From Derxia lacustris (GTDB lineage Bacteria; Pseudomonadota; Gammaproteobacteria; Burkholderiales; Burkholderiaceae_E), in the NCBI RefSeq assembly GCF_002105195.1, contig NZ_MUHU01000011.1, positions 124,001 through 188,000 of the forward strand: a stretch of DNA of 64,000 nucleotides, in the 5' to 3' direction. The notes beneath the pieces were generated by a model. The model was not told where the DNA came from. It saw only the letters and a program-made list of their open reading frames with translations, and ran no database searches. Position 1 is the stretch's first letter. Every line of letters starts with the position of its first letter. Shown here piece after piece: positions 20,960 through 30,519 of this stretch. A program made the translations under genes and the position numbers.

Positions 20960-22185
20960 GCGGCACCCGAGCCCTGCCCCAGCAAGACCTGGGCGCGGGG
21001 CGAGAAGTTGAAGAACAGCGGCAGGCTGGCCGCGCCGATGGCGCCCGCATCGGGCCCGAAACTGCCGCGCACGATGTTGGGCGTGTCGCGGGCTTCGGGC
21101 GCGTCGTGGCGCAGGGCGGTGTCCAGCTCGGTCATCAGGCGGTCGATCAGGCCGGCATCGACGTCGCAGTCGAAGACGATGACCGGCAGGTCGAGCAGGC
21201 AGATGCAGCTGCGCAGCGCCGGCGCGAGCGCATCGACGCAATCGGCAATCCATTCGTCCACCGCCGGATGGCGGTCGCGGATCTGGCGCTCGATCTCGGC
21301 ATGCGTATCGGCGGCCAGCCCGTGAAAGCGCAGATGCCGCACCAGCGCATTGAGCGAGGCGCGCGCCATCAGGATCGACCAGCGACCGCGCGGCTCCGGC
21401 GCCGAGGCCAGCGTGCCGTTGGGCACCGGCATCACGCCGATGTCGGCCGCATTGCCGGTCGTGCCGCGCATGCAGTCGCCGCCCACCGCCACGCCGCCGC
21501 CGATGGCCGGGCCGAGGAACACGTAGAGGAAATCGTCGAGGCTGGAGCCGAGGCCGTAGAACAGCTCGGCAATCGACGCGGCATTGCCGTCGTTCTCGCT
21601 GAACACCGGCAGCGCCAGTTTTTCGGACAGCAGCGCGCCGAAGTCGACCGTGTCCCATTCCTTGAAGTGGGCCGAGCCCAGATCCAGCTCGCGCAGCCAG
21701 GCGCCGAGGTTGTAGGGCTGGGCCAGACCGATGCCGGTGAGCCGCTCGCGCTCGGCCTCGCTCATGTCGGCGAGGATGGATTGCACGTCGGCCACCACGA
21801 TTTCGAGCGCCTCGGCCGGCGTCGGCAGCAGCCGGTTGTGCAGGCAGCGCGCGAGCACCGTGCCGCTGAAATCGATGAGCACGGTTTGCAGGCTGTCGCG
21901 GTCGAGCCGCACGCCGATGGCATAGGCGCCCGACGGCTTGAGCCGGATCAGCGCCGCCGGCTGGCCGCGTCCACCCTCGGCACGCCGACCCGCCGGCTCG
22001 ATGAGCCCGTCGAGTTCGAGCGCATCGATGATGCTGCCGACCGCCGTGTTGGTCAGGTCGGCGCGGCGCGCGAGATCGGCCTTGGAGGCCTCGCCCATGC
22101 GACGCAGCAATTGCAGCAGCAGTCGTTCATTGAAGCGGCGCAGATGGACCGAATTGCGTCCCTGGCCGACGCGGTCGCGTGGCAT
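20956..22185 (-). CDS. ROK-family transcriptional repressor of the sugar operon
   Basis: 409 aa. An N-terminal winged helix ([15 protein letters not shown], about 35-50) precedes a ROK sugar-binding domain with E-N-D-G-N-A-A and [11 protein letters not shown] regulators bind operators until a sugar or sugar phosphate releases them. As the first gene of the operon it should autoregulate. Paired palindromes at 22210-22240, 25 bp before the start, are the likely operators. Confidence 0.92.
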
Positions 22186-22209
22186 TCGTCTCCTCCCGGT
22201 GGGAGTGTC

Positions 22210-22240
22210 GATTTATTAAATCAAGTTGATTCATTAAATC
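22210..22240. promoter_or_regulatory. Two 13-bp palindromes, likely ROK operators
   Basis: GATTTATTAAATC (22210-22222) is a palindrome around its central base, and GATTCATTAAATC (22228-22240) differs by one base. Their centres are 18 bp apart. They are the only AT-rich patch between the divergent ROK regulator and aldose epimerase, so one site pair could control both directions. Confidence 0.65.
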
Positions 22241-22413
22241 GGCGATACTCGGTCCCGTCAATTGTCGAACGCCTCGGGTTTGTACGGATGACGCGGATTT
22301 GTGCCTGCTTTGGCAGTAGATCGGCGTTGTTGGTTGCAGACGAGGCGTATCCCCACTTCGACCGGTCGCGACCGCCAATTCGCATTTTCACGCCGCCTAT
22401 CCCGCCTGACGAC

Positions 22414-23376
22414 ATGCACGACACCGCTCCGCCCCTTCCCGCCGCCACTGGCGATGCCGATCTCGACGCCGCCCTCGGCCTGTGCGTCAACCTTTCCGCC
22501 GGCGATCTGCGACTGGCGGTCACGCCCGAGGTCGGCGGCTGCATCGCCGCCTTCTTCAGCCAGACCGGGGCCGGCCCGCTGCACTGGATGCGGCCCGCCA
22601 CCGAGGCGGCGCTGCTCGCCGCCGATCCGCTGCGCATGGGCAGCTTTCCGCTGGTGCCGTTCTGCAACCGCATCCGCGATGGCCGCAGCGATGCCGGCGC
22701 GCGCCCGGTGCGCTTGCCGCAGATGCTGGCCGACGTGCCGCATGCGCTGCACGGTCTGGGCTGGCGCCAGCCCTGGCGCGTGACCTCGCACAGCGCCACC
22801 AGTCTGACCATCGTCCTGGCGCATGACGGCGGCGACGGCTGGCCCTGGCGCTTCGAGGCCTGGCAGCACTTCAACCTGAGCGCGACGACGCTCGGCGTCG
22901 TCCTCGGCGTGCGCAATCTCGACGACGCGCCGATGCCGGCCGGCCTCGGCCATCACCCCTACTACCCGCGCAACGCCGCCACCCGGCTGAGCACGCGCGT
23001 GGCAACCATGTGGGAAGCCGATGCCACGCAACTGCCCACGCAACAGACCGTGCCCGGCTGGCTCGCGCAACTGCCGGCCGGCATCGCGGTCGAGGCGATC
23101 AGCCCGGATGCGACCTTCGACAACAACTTCACCGGCTGGTCGCGGCAGGCGCGCATCGACTGGCCCGAGCGCGGGCGCGGCATGGAGATTTCGGCTGCCG
23201 CGCCGCTCGATTACGCGCTGGCCTATGTGCCGCTCGGCCAGGATTTCTTCTGCTTCGAGCCGGTCAGCAACGTCACCGACTGGATGAATCTGGCCGCCGC
23301 CGGCGCAACCGACGTGGGCGGCCACTGGCTGGCGCCCGGCGCCATGCTGGAATGCCTGACGCGCTTTCGCGTCTGA
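22414..23376 (+). CDS. Aldose 1-epimerase (galactose mutarotase) family
   Basis: 320 aa from the ATG at 22414. The frame is open far upstream, antisense to the ROK gene, so I took the first Met after that overlap. It interconverts anomers of aldoses. Motifs: G-G-C-I-A-A-F near 40, F-P-L-V-P-F-C-N-R-I-R-D-G, H-G-L-G-W with catalytic His, G-L-G-H-H-P-Y-Y-P and the acidic D-N-N-F-T-G-W segment. It is divergent from the sugar ABC operon and probably co-controlled with it. Confidence 0.85.
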   Translation: MHDTAPPLPAATGDADLDAALGLCVNLSAGDLRLAVTPEVGGCIAAFFSQTGAGPLHWMRPATEAALLAADPLRMGSFPLVPFCNRIRDGRSDAGARPVRLPQMLADVPHALHGLGWRQPWRVTSHSATSLTIVLAHDGGDGWPWRFEAWQHFNLSATTLGVVLGVRNLDDAPMPAGLGHHPYYPRNAATRLSTRVATMWEADATQLPTQQTVPGWLAQLPAGIAVEAISPDATFDNNFTGWSRQARIDWPERGRGMEISAAAPLDYALAYVPLGQDFFCFEPVSNVTDWMNLAAAGATDVGGHWLAPGAMLECLTRFRV

Positions 23377-23445
23377 CGCCGGCAGCGTCGCGCATCACGC
23401 AGCGCGGCACCGGCCATCCGGGGCCGCAGGGGAGCGGCGGAAAGC

Positions 23446-23470
23446 GGTAGTAAAGTATCCACATTACTTT
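23446..23470 (+). promoter_or_regulatory. HexR-like autoregulatory site
   Basis: GGTAGTAAAGTATCC (23446-23460) resembles the zwf box TGTAGTAAAGTTACA. AAAGTA (23452-23457) and TACTTT (23465-23470) form an inverted repeat 15-33 bp before the hexR start. It is weaker than the zwf and edd boxes. Confidence 0.5.
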
Positions 23471-23484
23471 CACGAACCGCTGCC

Positions 23485-24366
23485 ATGTCCACCAATGCCG
23501 AATTTCCGGTCGCGCTGCCGCCGGGCGCCACCGACGTGATGGCGACCGTCGACGCGGCACGCGAGCGCTTCAGCCGCGCCGAACTCAAGGTGGCCGACTA
23601 CATCGGCGAGCACCGCGATGCGGTGGTGAGCATGTCGATCGGCGCGCTGGCCAATGCGGTCGGCGTGAGCCAGCCGACCATCGTGCGGTTCTGCCTCGCC
23701 TCGGGCTATCGCGGCTACAAGGAATTCAAGCTGGAGCTGGCGCGCAGTCTGGTGCGCGGCATGCGCTATGTGCACAGCGACGTGGCGCCCGGCGACAGCA
23801 CCGATGCGATGGTGCAGAAGGTCACGCAGAAGAACATCGCGGCGCTCATCAAGCTGGCCGCCCAGCTCGACATCGCGGCGCTCGATCAGGCGGCCGACAT
23901 CCTCGCCGCCGCGCACCGCATCGAGTTCTACGGCCTCGGCAACTCGGGCATCGTGGCGCAGGACGCGCAGCACAAGTTCTTTCGCCTGGGCGTGCCCACG
24001 GTGGCCTACAGCGATCCGCATGTGCACGGCATGGCGGCGGCGCTGCTCAAGCCGGGCGATGCGGTGGTGGCCATCTCGACCAGCGGCCGCACGATGGACC
24101 TGATGCACAGCGTCGATGCCGCGCGCAGCGCCGGCGCCGACGTGATCGTGCTGGCGCCGCCCGGCTCGCCGGTGGCCGAGCGCGCCACCGTGTCGCTGCC
24201 GGTCGATACCGAGGAGGATCCGGACATCTATGCGCCGATGTCGTCGCGCATCGCCCAGCTCACGGTGATCGACATTCTTTCGGTGGCGGTGAGCCTGCGG
24301 CGCGGGCCGTCGGTGGCGGCCGATCTGGAGCGCGCCAAGAGCTCGCTGCGCGACCGGCGCGTCTGA
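23485..24366 (+). CDS. hexR: HexR, RpiR-family regulator of central glucose metabolism
   Basis: 293 aa. An N-terminal RpiR helix-turn-helix (S-I-G-A-L-A-N-A-V-G-V-S-Q-P-T-I-V-R-F-C) is followed by a SIS sugar-phosphate domain with F-Y-G-L-G-N-S-G and I-S-T-S-G-R-T. HexR represses glucose-catabolic genes and is released by KDPG. The gene is convergent with zwf, and edd-eda and zwf carry matching boxes in this window, so the assignment is firm. Confidence 0.93.
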   Translation: MSTNAEFPVALPPGATDVMATVDAARERFSRAELKVADYIGEHRDAVVSMSIGALANAVGVSQPTIVRFCLASGYRGYKEFKLELARSLVRGMRYVHSDVAPGDSTDAMVQKVTQKNIAALIKLAAQLDIAALDQAADILAAAHRIEFYGLGNSGIVAQDAQHKFFRLGVPTVAYSDPHVHGMAAALLKPGDAVVAISTSGRTMDLMHSVDAARSAGADVIVLAPPGSPVAERATVSLPVDTEEDPDIYAPMSSRIAQLTVIDILSVAVSLRRGPSVAADLERAKSSLRDRRV

Positions 24367-24380
24367 GCGGACGCAATTGA

Positions 24381-24407
24381 AAAAGGGCCGCATCGAGCGG
24401 CCCTTTT
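24381..24407. terminator. Bidirectional terminator between hexR and zwf
   Basis: An 11-bp perfect stem, AAAAGGGCCGC and GCGGCCCTTTT, with a 5-base loop. T runs on both strands suit termination of both convergent genes. Confidence 0.85.
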
Positions 24408-24420
24408 CACATGCGCGGTG

Positions 24421-25878
24421 TCACATCTCTTCATGCCAGTGCGCGCCCTCGCGCGCGATCAGCGCCGACGCCGCCGCCGGGCCCCAGCTGCCGGCCGCGT
24501 AGGGGCGCGGACGCTCGCCGAGCTTCTTCCAGCCCTCGATGATCGGCTCGGCCCAGGCCCAGGCCGCTTCCAGCTCGTCATGCCGCACGAACAGCGTCTG
24601 GCGGCCGCGAATCACGTCGAGCAGCAGACGTTCGTAGGCATCGGCGCGCCGGGTTGCAAACGTGTGCTTGAAGTCGAAGGCCAGGCTCACCGGCCGCACA
24701 TTCATGCCGTCGCCGGGCTCCTTGGCCATCAGATGCAGCCGCACCGAGTCGTCGCGCTGAAGGCTGATGACCAGCCGGTTGTGCCGCAGCACCGAGCCGC
24801 CGAACATCGAATGCGGCACGTCGGCGAAGTCGATCACCACCTCGGACACGCGGTCCTGCATCGCCTTGCCGGTGCGCAGGAAGAACGGCACGTTGGCCCA
24901 GCGCCAGGTGTTCACCTCGGCCCGCAGCGCGACGAAGGTTTCGGTCTCCGACTCGGCCGGAATGCCCTTGCTCTGGTGATAGCCGGGCACCGGCTCGCCC
25001 TTGACCGTGCCCGGGCCGTACACGCCGCGCACCGTGTCGCGCGCGATGTCGGCCAGCTTCATCGGCTTGAGCGAGCGCAGCACCTTCATCTTCTCGTCGC
25101 GCACCGCGTCGGGGTCGAGCGACGCGGGCGGCTCCATCGCCACGATGCACAGCACCTGGAGCAGATGGTTCTGGATCATGTCGCGCATCGCGCCGGTGGC
25201 GTCGTAGAACTCGCCGCGCGTGCCCACGCCGACGGTCTCGGCCACGGTGATCTGCACGCTCTTGACCGTGGGCGCGCGCCACAGCGGCTCGAAGATCGCA
25301 TTGCCGAAGCGCAGCGCGATCAGGTTCTGCACCGTCTCCTTGCCCAGGTAATGGTCGATCCGGTAGATCTGCCGCTCCTCGAACACCTCGGCCACGGTGG
25401 CATTGATGGCCTTGGCCGACGCGAGGTCGGTGCCGAGCGGCTTTTCGAGCACGATGCGCGTGAGCGGCGTGTTCAGGCCGGCGGCGTCGATGTTGCGGCA
25501 CACATGCTCGAACAGCGTCGAGGCCATCGCCAGGAAGAACACGCGCGCGGTGCCGTCGTCGAGCAGCGGGCGCAGCTCGGCGTAATCGGCGGCTTGCGTG
25601 GCGTCGAGCGTGCGCCAGATGACGGTGGCGGTGAACGCGGCCCAGGCTTCGTCGGAGTAGTGCTGCTTCTCGATGAAGGGGCGCGCCTGGTTGTCGAGGA
25701 AATCGCGGAACTCGGCATCGCCCCAGCGGTGGCGGCCGACGCAGATGACGCGGAACTGCGGCGGCAGCGCGCCGTCGCGGTGCGCGAGGTAGAGCGACGG
25801 AAGCAGCTTGCGCGCCGTCAGGTCGCCGCTGCCTCCAAAGATGACGATATCGACCGCGCTGACTTGGGTACCCGGCAT
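24421..25878 (-). CDS. zwf: Glucose-6-phosphate 1-dehydrogenase
   Basis: 485 aa, full length. It oxidises glucose 6-phosphate to phosphogluconolactone with NAD(P), feeding Edd and Eda. Seen: the dinucleotide loop G-G-S-G-D-L-T-A-R-K near the N-terminus, the active-site R-I-D-H-Y-L-G-K-E near 180 and the E-K-P-L-G segment. A perfect TATAAT (minus strand, 25950-25955) and a HexR box at 25964-25978 precede it. Confidence 0.97.
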   Translation of the reverse strand: MPGTQVSAVDIVIFGGSGDLTARKLLPSLYLAHRDGALPPQFRVICVGRHRWGDAEFRDFLDNQARPFIEKQHYSDEAWAAFTATVIWRTLDATQAADYAELRPLLDDGTARVFFLAMASTLFEHVCRNIDAAGLNTPLTRIVLEKPLGTDLASAKAINATVAEVFEERQIYRIDHYLGKETVQNLIALRFGNAIFEPLWRAPTVKSVQITVAETVGVGTRGEFYDATGAMRDMIQNHLLQVLCIVAMEPPASLDPDAVRDEKMKVLRSLKPMKLADIARDTVRGVYGPGTVKGEPVPGYHQSKGIPAESETETFVALRAEVNTWRWANVPFFLRTGKAMQDRVSEVVIDFADVPHSMFGGSVLRHNRLVISLQRDDSVRLHLMAKEPGDGMNVRPVSLAFDFKHTFATRRADAYERLLLDVIRGRQTLFVRHDELEAAWAWAEPIIEGWKKLGERPRPYAAGSWGPAAASALIAREGAHWHEEM

Positions 25879-25949
25879 GTTGTCTCTCGCATGTTCGTTG
25901 CGCCCTCACCGGCTGCCGGCGACAGCCTGGTCGGGCGGGCGTGCGGGAG

Positions 25950-25978
25950 ATTATAAAGAACGCTGTAGTAAAGTTACA
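25950..25978 (-). promoter_or_regulatory. zwf promoter and HexR operator
   Basis: Reading leftward, a consensus TATAAT (25955-25950) has the dyad TGTAGTAAAGTTACA (25964-25978) in its -35 region. TGTA and TACA arms around GTAAAGT fit the HexR consensus closely. Binding here would block polymerase access. Confidence 0.8.
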
Positions 25979-26043
25979 CCATTGTTTTCGATCGGCATTT
26001 CGTGGCGCGGAATCGGCGCCTGCCGCCGGTCGGCTGGCACGGC

Positions 26044-27525
26044 TCAGAGCGCCGGCACGCCGGCCTCCTGGCGCAGCGCCTCGCCCACGCTGGCCACCGG
26101 CGCGCTCCAGTCGCCGGCGCGGATCTGCCGGTGCAGCCGGGCGCCCGGATACCAGGCGGTGTGATCGCCTCGCTGCCATTGCCAGTTGGCCGCCTGCGGC
26201 AGCAGCAGATGCAGCGGCTGGCCGAGCGCGCCGGCCAGATGCGCGACCGCCGTGTCGACGCTGACCACCGCATCGAGCTGGGCCACGACGCTGGCGGTGT
26301 CGTCCAGGCTGTGCAGGCGCGGCGCCAGATCGACGACGCGCGACTGCCAGCCGTTGCCATCGATCTCGCGCGCGGCCGGCCCCAGTTGCAGGCTGTACCA
26401 ATCGATGCCGGGCAGATCGAGCAGCGGCGCCAGATCGCGCAGCGCACACGAACGCCGGGTGTAGGGCGTGGCCTCGGTGGGATGCGCCGGCGACGCGGCC
26501 CAGACCAGCCCGCAACGCAGCTGGCCCGGATTGCGCGCCAGTTGCAGCCCCTGCGCCGGCCGCAGCGAGGCATGCAGATAAGGCCCCGGCCACACGCTGG
26601 CCGAGCGGCCCAGCAGCAGCGCCTGCGGCAGGCTCATCAGACTCACCTGAGCGTCGTGGCGCGGCAGGCCGGCGCCGGCGGCGATCACCGGCACGCCGAG
26701 GCAGCGCGAAAACAGCTCGACCAGCGGCGCTGGCGCCACCAGCGTCAACCGCTTCACCCGCGCTGCCGCCATCGGCACGAAGCGGCAGAAATGGATCGCA
26801 TCGCCCAGCCCCTGCTCGGCAAACACCAGCAGATGCGCCACCTCGGCGCCATCCCAGACTGCGGCCGGCGACGGCGGGCGCGGCACGAAGCCGGCGTCGA
26901 AGCGGGCTTCGTAGTCGCGCAGGCCGGCGCTGAAGTCGCCGGCACGCAGCCGCAGAAAGGCGCGGTGATAGCGCGCCGCCGGCGACTGCGGTGCGACTTC
27001 GAGCGCGGCTTCATAGGCTTCGGCCGCGCCCTCGTCGCGGCACAGCTGCTCCTGCACGATGCCGGCCGCCAGCCAGCCCAGCTCGGAGCGCGGATTGGCC
27101 TCGATGAGCGCGCCGATCGCCCGCAGGGCTTCCTCGCCGCGCCCCTGCGCCACCAGCGCATGCGCGAGCGCGACCCGGCCGGCCTCGCTGCCGGGCTGCA
27201 CATGCAGCAGCCGCTGAAAGTGCTGCACCGCCAGCGCCGGCTCGTGCAGCCGCAGCGCCAGCCGGCCGAACAGCAGATTGGCGACCGCATCCTCGGGCGC
27301 GCGCGCGAGCGCCGCTTCGAGGCTGGTCATGGCTTCGGACAGCCGGCCGAGTTGCAGGCAGACGCGGCCGTGGCCGACGCGCGCCGCCACGTCGGCCGGG
27401 TCGAGCGCGATCGCGCGGGCATAGAGCCGCTCGGCGTCGGCCGGCCGCGCGTCGGCGCAGGCATGGGCGGCGCGCACCAACTGCACGGGATCGTCTTGGC
27501 TCGGCAGGGCGGCGGATCGGGTCAT
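26044..27525 (-). CDS. TPR protein with C-terminal glycosyltransferase-like (GT9/ADP-heptose) domain
   Basis: 493 aa from the ATG at 27525. Residues of about 15-220 form five or six tetratricopeptide repeats, ending in the Y-E-A-R-F segment typical of this family. The C-terminal half has E-Q-G-L-G-D-A-I-H-F-C-R-F, P-L-L-D-L-P-G-I-D-W-Y-S-L-Q-L-G and V-V-S-V-D-T-A-V-A-H-L-A-G-A-L-G, as in TPR proteins of polysaccharide and flagellin glycosylation. It probably glycosylates a protein or surface glycan in the cytoplasm. It stands alone. Confidence 0.8.
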   Translation of the reverse strand: MTRSAALPSQDDPVQLVRAAHACADARPADAERLYARAIALDPADVAARVGHGRVCLQLGRLSEAMTSLEAALARAPEDAVANLLFGRLALRLHEPALAVQHFQRLLHVQPGSEAGRVALAHALVAQGRGEEALRAIGALIEANPRSELGWLAAGIVQEQLCRDEGAAEAYEAALEVAPQSPAARYHRAFLRLRAGDFSAGLRDYEARFDAGFVPRPPSPAAVWDGAEVAHLLVFAEQGLGDAIHFCRFVPMAAARVKRLTLVAPAPLVELFSRCLGVPVIAAGAGLPRHDAQVSLMSLPQALLLGRSASVWPGPYLHASLRPAQGLQLARNPGQLRCGLVWAASPAHPTEATPYTRRSCALRDLAPLLDLPGIDWYSLQLGPAAREIDGNGWQSRVVDLAPRLHSLDDTASVVAQLDAVVSVDTAVAHLAGALGQPLHLLLPQAANWQWQRGDHTAWYPGARLHRQIRAGDWSAPVASVGEALRQEAGVPAL

Positions 27526-27710
27526 GGCTCCAGGCTTTCTCGGGGGAATGCCAGGGATGCTAGGTGGCGCGGGCGCTGCCGGATGGCGGCAAAACACGGG
27601 CTTTCCGGCGGCTAAGCGCGGCATCGGCGACCCCAGCCGGTCGCGGCGGTGCGGCGGCGCTGGTACAACCGCCCGAACCCTGGCTACCCTGGCTCATCGA
27701 AGGAGATGCA

Positions 27711-28220
27711 ATGAAGCCTTTGCCTGCCGCCCTGGCTGCCACCGCGCTGGCGCTGGCGGCCTGTGCGCAACCGCGCCCGCCGGCCGCCGTCGTGCCGGGT
27801 GCCGTCACGGTGCAGTTCGTCGAGCCCGACCGCTTCACCGATGCGCGCCGCAGCGGCGGTCGCGGCGCCGATCCGGAAGTGCTGGCCGCACTGCGCGAGC
27901 ATCTGGAGCGGCTCGCGCCCGGCTGCCTCGCGCCGGACCGCCGGCTGACGGTGCGCATCACCGACATCGATCTGGCCGGCGAGACGCCGTTCGCCGTGGC
28001 GCCGAGCGAGATGCGGGTGCTGCGCGACGCCACCTGGCCGCGCATCGAGCTGGACTGGCGGCTCGCCGACGGCGCCGGCACGCCGCTCGCCGGCGCCACC
28101 GAGCACCTGATCGACATGAACTATCTGGCCGACTTCAACGCGCGCAACGACAGCGGCCAATGGCGCCACGACCGCGCCCTGCTCACGCGCTGGTTCCGGC
28201 GCAGCTTCTGTCCCGGCTGA
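27711..28220 (+). CDS. DUF3016 lipoprotein
   Basis: 169 aa from the ATG at 27711, preceded by AAGGAGA. The signal peptide ends in A-L-A-A-C, a lipobox. The mature part matches DUF3016: V-Q-F-V-E-P-D-R-F-T-D near the start, I-T-D-I-D-L-A-G-E near the middle and a W-F-R-R-S-F-C end. The family is periplasmic and of unknown function. It is convergent with the diguanylate cyclase (10 bp). Confidence 0.85.
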   Translation: MKPLPAALAATALALAACAQPRPPAAVVPGAVTVQFVEPDRFTDARRSGGRGADPEVLAALREHLERLAPGCLAPDRRLTVRITDIDLAGETPFAVAPSEMRVLRDATWPRIELDWRLADGAGTPLAGATEHLIDMNYLADFNARNDSGQWRHDRALLTRWFRRSFCPG

Positions 28221-28230
28221 CGCCGCCGGC

Positions 28231-29193
28231 TCAGAGCAGGCAGGCCTCGACCGGCCGGCGCACCGGCGCCGGCGCCAGCTCGATGCTGACGAAGCGGTCG
28301 CGGCCCTGGGCCTTGGCCGCATACAGCGCCTCGTCGGCGGCCGCGACCAGCCGCGCCGGCGTGAGCGTGTCGTCGGGCAGGCAGCTGACCATGCCGCCCG
28401 ACAGCGTCACCCGCGGCCCGACCACCGAGCGCGGATGCGGCAGTCGCGCCTGGGCCATCGCCTGCTCCAGCTTGCAGGCAAAGCTCGCGGCGCCGGCGCG
28501 CGGCGTGCCGGGCAGGATCAGCGCGAATTCCTCGCCGCCATAGCGCGCCACCGAATCGCGCGGACGCTGGGCCGCCTGGGCCAGCAGTTTTGCGATCGCG
28601 GTCAGGCAACGGTCGCCGGCCGGATGACCGAGCGCATCGTTGTAGGCCTTGAAGCAGTCGACGTCGCAGAGCATCAGCGTGATCGGGCTGCGCTCGCGCC
28701 GCGCCGCGGCGATTTCCTCGGCCAGCCGGGCGTCGAAGGCGCGCCGGTTGCGCAATCCGGTCAGCGCATCGCTCTCCGACAGCTCGACCAGCCGGCGCCG
28801 CATCAGCGTCAACCGCTCCATCACGCGCAGCTTGGCCGCCAGCACCATCGGCGATGCCGGCTTCACCAGATAGTCGTCGCCGCCGGCGGCAATGCCCTGC
28901 CACAGATCGATGTCATGCCGGCGCCCCGACAGAAAAATGATCGGCGTCCAGCCGTCGGGCTCGGCGGCGCGCAGCGCGCGGGCGATCCACAGGCCGTCAT
29001 GGCCGGGCATCTCCACATCAAGCAGGACCAGATCGGGCCGGTGCTGGCTGAAGCTGCGCAGCGCCTCCTCGGCGCCGTCCGCCTCCAGCACCTGATGGCC
29101 CATCTGGCTGAGCAGGGCGCGCAGGGCGGCGCGCACCGCGGACTGGTCATCGACGACCAGGACTGTCATCGGAATGCTGCTGGGAAGCGTCAT
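28231..29193 (-). CDS. Response regulator diguanylate cyclase (REC-GGDEF)
   Basis: 320 aa from the ATG at 29193; an ATG at 29169 is an alternative. The receiver domain has V-V-D-D, phosphoacceptor L-L-D-V-E-M-P-G and V-K-P. The GGDEF domain has D-x-L-T-G-L-x-N-R-R-A-F and active-site R-Y-G-G-E-E-F, so it should make cyclic di-GMP when phosphorylated. I see no R-x-x-D inhibitory site just before GGEEF. No histidine kinase is adjacent. Such enzymes often raise exopolysaccharide output, which would suit the PEP-CTERM genes. Confidence 0.92.
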   Translation of the reverse strand: MTLPSSIPMTVLVVDDQSAVRAALRALLSQMGHQVLEADGAEEALRSFSQHRPDLVLLDVEMPGHDGLWIARALRAAEPDGWTPIIFLSGRRHDIDLWQGIAAGGDDYLVKPASPMVLAAKLRVMERLTLMRRRLVELSESDALTGLRNRRAFDARLAEEIAAARRERSPITLMLCDVDCFKAYNDALGHPAGDRCLTAIAKLLAQAAQRPRDSVARYGGEEFALILPGTPRAGAASFACKLEQAMAQARLPHPRSVVGPRVTLSGGMVSCLPDDTLTPARLVAAADEALYAAKAQGRDRFVSIELAPAPVRRPVEACLL

Positions 29194-29223
29194 GTCAGGG
29201 ACCGTAGGAAGCGCCCGGAGCAC

Positions 29224-29613
29224 CGGGCCACCTGTTGCTTAACGGTCGGCAGCTCCGCTTCCTGAAACGGCATGCCGTCGAATAGCGGCAAAAACCCTGG
29301 CCGCGGCCCCGGTTTCAGACCTGACAAATCTCACGCTTCAATCCCACCGCCAGCTTTCATTTGAAATAGGCCAGCCACAAGCCATTCGGCGAGTTGTGCA
29401 AAAGCGTCCACTCCGGGAAATCGGGCAGGAGAAATCGATTACGCCAAGGCGCTGCCAATCGGCACACCGGCCGTATTCGTGAAATTGCGCATCGCGGGAC
29501 TGGTGCAACGCCGCAAACACTCGCTCAGTTCCCATTCATTGGCGAGCAGGCAGGTGAGTGTTTAGCTGGGCATTCCACCGCCTTCCCCGTACCAGCCTCC
29601 GGAGCTTTTCCCC
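29224..29613. other. Intergenic stretch before the second PEP-CTERM gene
   Basis: About 390 bp, lower in GC than its surroundings, with no gene. A 65-codon minus-strand frame has no ribosome site. It must contain the divergent promoters of the cyclase and PEP-CTERM genes, but none was placed with confidence. Confidence 0.35.
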
Positions 29614-30153
29614 ATGAAATTCAAACTTCTCGCCGCAGCGCTTGCTGCGACCTTTGCCGCCGGTGCCCACGCATCGACCACCGTCGTCTTCGAAACGGAA
29701 CTGAACGGCGGCGCCACGAACGACACCTTCGCCACCGCGCAAGATCTCGGCTCGCTCGCCGTCGGCAACTCCTACCAAGTCGTCGGCGCGAGCTACGCCC
29801 CGATCGCCGGCCAGGTCATCGTTCCCGGCAACGATTCCTACGACTACTACAAGTTCACGCTGACCGGCCCGTCGGCCGTTTCGCTGAGCCTGAGCCTGGC
29901 CGCGTCGAGCGGCAGCCCGACCTTCAACCTGTACTCGGGCAGCCAGAGCCTGCTGGCCACCGCCGGCAGCCTGACCACCCTCCTGAGCGCGGGCACCTAC
30001 TACACCCGCGTCGGCGGCGCCGGCACCGGCTACTTCTACAGCCTGTCGGCCGCGCCGGCCACGCCGGCCGTGCCCGAACCCGACCTGGCCAGCCTGGCCG
30101 TGCTCGCGCTCGGCGCCGTGGGCTTCGTCGCCCGTCGTCGCAAGCAAGCCTGA
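29614..30153 (+). CDS. PEP-CTERM sorting domain protein
   Basis: 179 aa. Signal peptide with cleavage after A-H-A. The Thr/Ser/Gly-rich beta domain has the form D-S-Y-D-Y-Y-K-F-T-L...G-T-Y-Y-T-R-V-G-G, a bacterial pre-peptidase-like (PPC) fold. The end is V-P-E-P, hydrophobic helix, A-R-R-R-K-Q-A, the exosortase sorting signal. It is probably a matrix or surface protein. An intrinsic terminator follows 20 bp after the stop. Confidence 0.88.
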   Translation: MKFKLLAAALAATFAAGAHASTTVVFETELNGGATNDTFATAQDLGSLAVGNSYQVVGASYAPIAGQVIVPGNDSYDYYKFTLTGPSAVSLSLSLAASSGSPTFNLYSGSQSLLATAGSLTTLLSAGTYYTRVGGAGTGYFYSLSAAPATPAVPEPDLASLAVLALGAVGFVARRRKQA

Positions 30154-30173
30154 GCCTCCCGGCTCGCGGCATG

Positions 30174-30201
30174 AAAAAACCCGGCCTCGGCCGGGTTTTT
30201 T
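30174..30201. terminator. Intrinsic terminator behind the PEP-CTERM gene
   Basis: AAAAAACCCGGC, short loop, GCCGGGTTTTTT. A strong GC stem with A and T runs on the two sides, effective in both directions. Confidence 0.85.
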
Positions 30202-30207
30202 CATGCC

Positions 30208-30243
30208 GACTGCAATGTCGCCAGCAACGCCGGTATTGCAGTC
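30208..30243. repeat. 9-bp inverted repeat
   Basis: GACTGCAAT and ATTGCAGTC are separated by 18 bp, right after the terminator. No function is evident. Confidence 0.4.
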
Positions 30244-30297
30244 CATTTGCATTTCCTCATGCCGGATCGATCGGTCCGGCCATTTCAATCGAGAAAT

Positions 30298-30339
30298 AAT
30301 TGGCGATTCGATGCTGTCGGCAATTCGAATCGCCCAATT
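30298..30339. repeat. 14-15 bp inverted repeat in AT-rich gap
   Basis: AATTGGCGATTCGA (30298-30311) and TCGAATCGCCCAATT (30325-30339) pair over 14 bp with one bulged C. They lie in the 365-bp gap before htpG, which otherwise holds no gene. A REP-like element or processed hairpin is possible. Confidence 0.45.
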
Positions 30340-30519
30340 CATGTCAATTCGAGTTCAGGCGGAAATACCTCAAGCCAAGCGGAAATCGACCAAACCCTGG
30401 GCGAGCCAACGCTGACTCGGATCCCGGGTGACAAGGCTTGCATTCGGCGCCGCCACTGCCGGCCCATCCACGCCGGCGGCAATCGATGCAAGCCCGTCCA
30501 GGCCGAATGCCGGCGCCGA

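Noticed and set aside
22201-22260. HexR site between ROK regulator and epimerase
   Set aside because: The AT-rich palindromes there have GATTTA arms, not TGTA/TACA.
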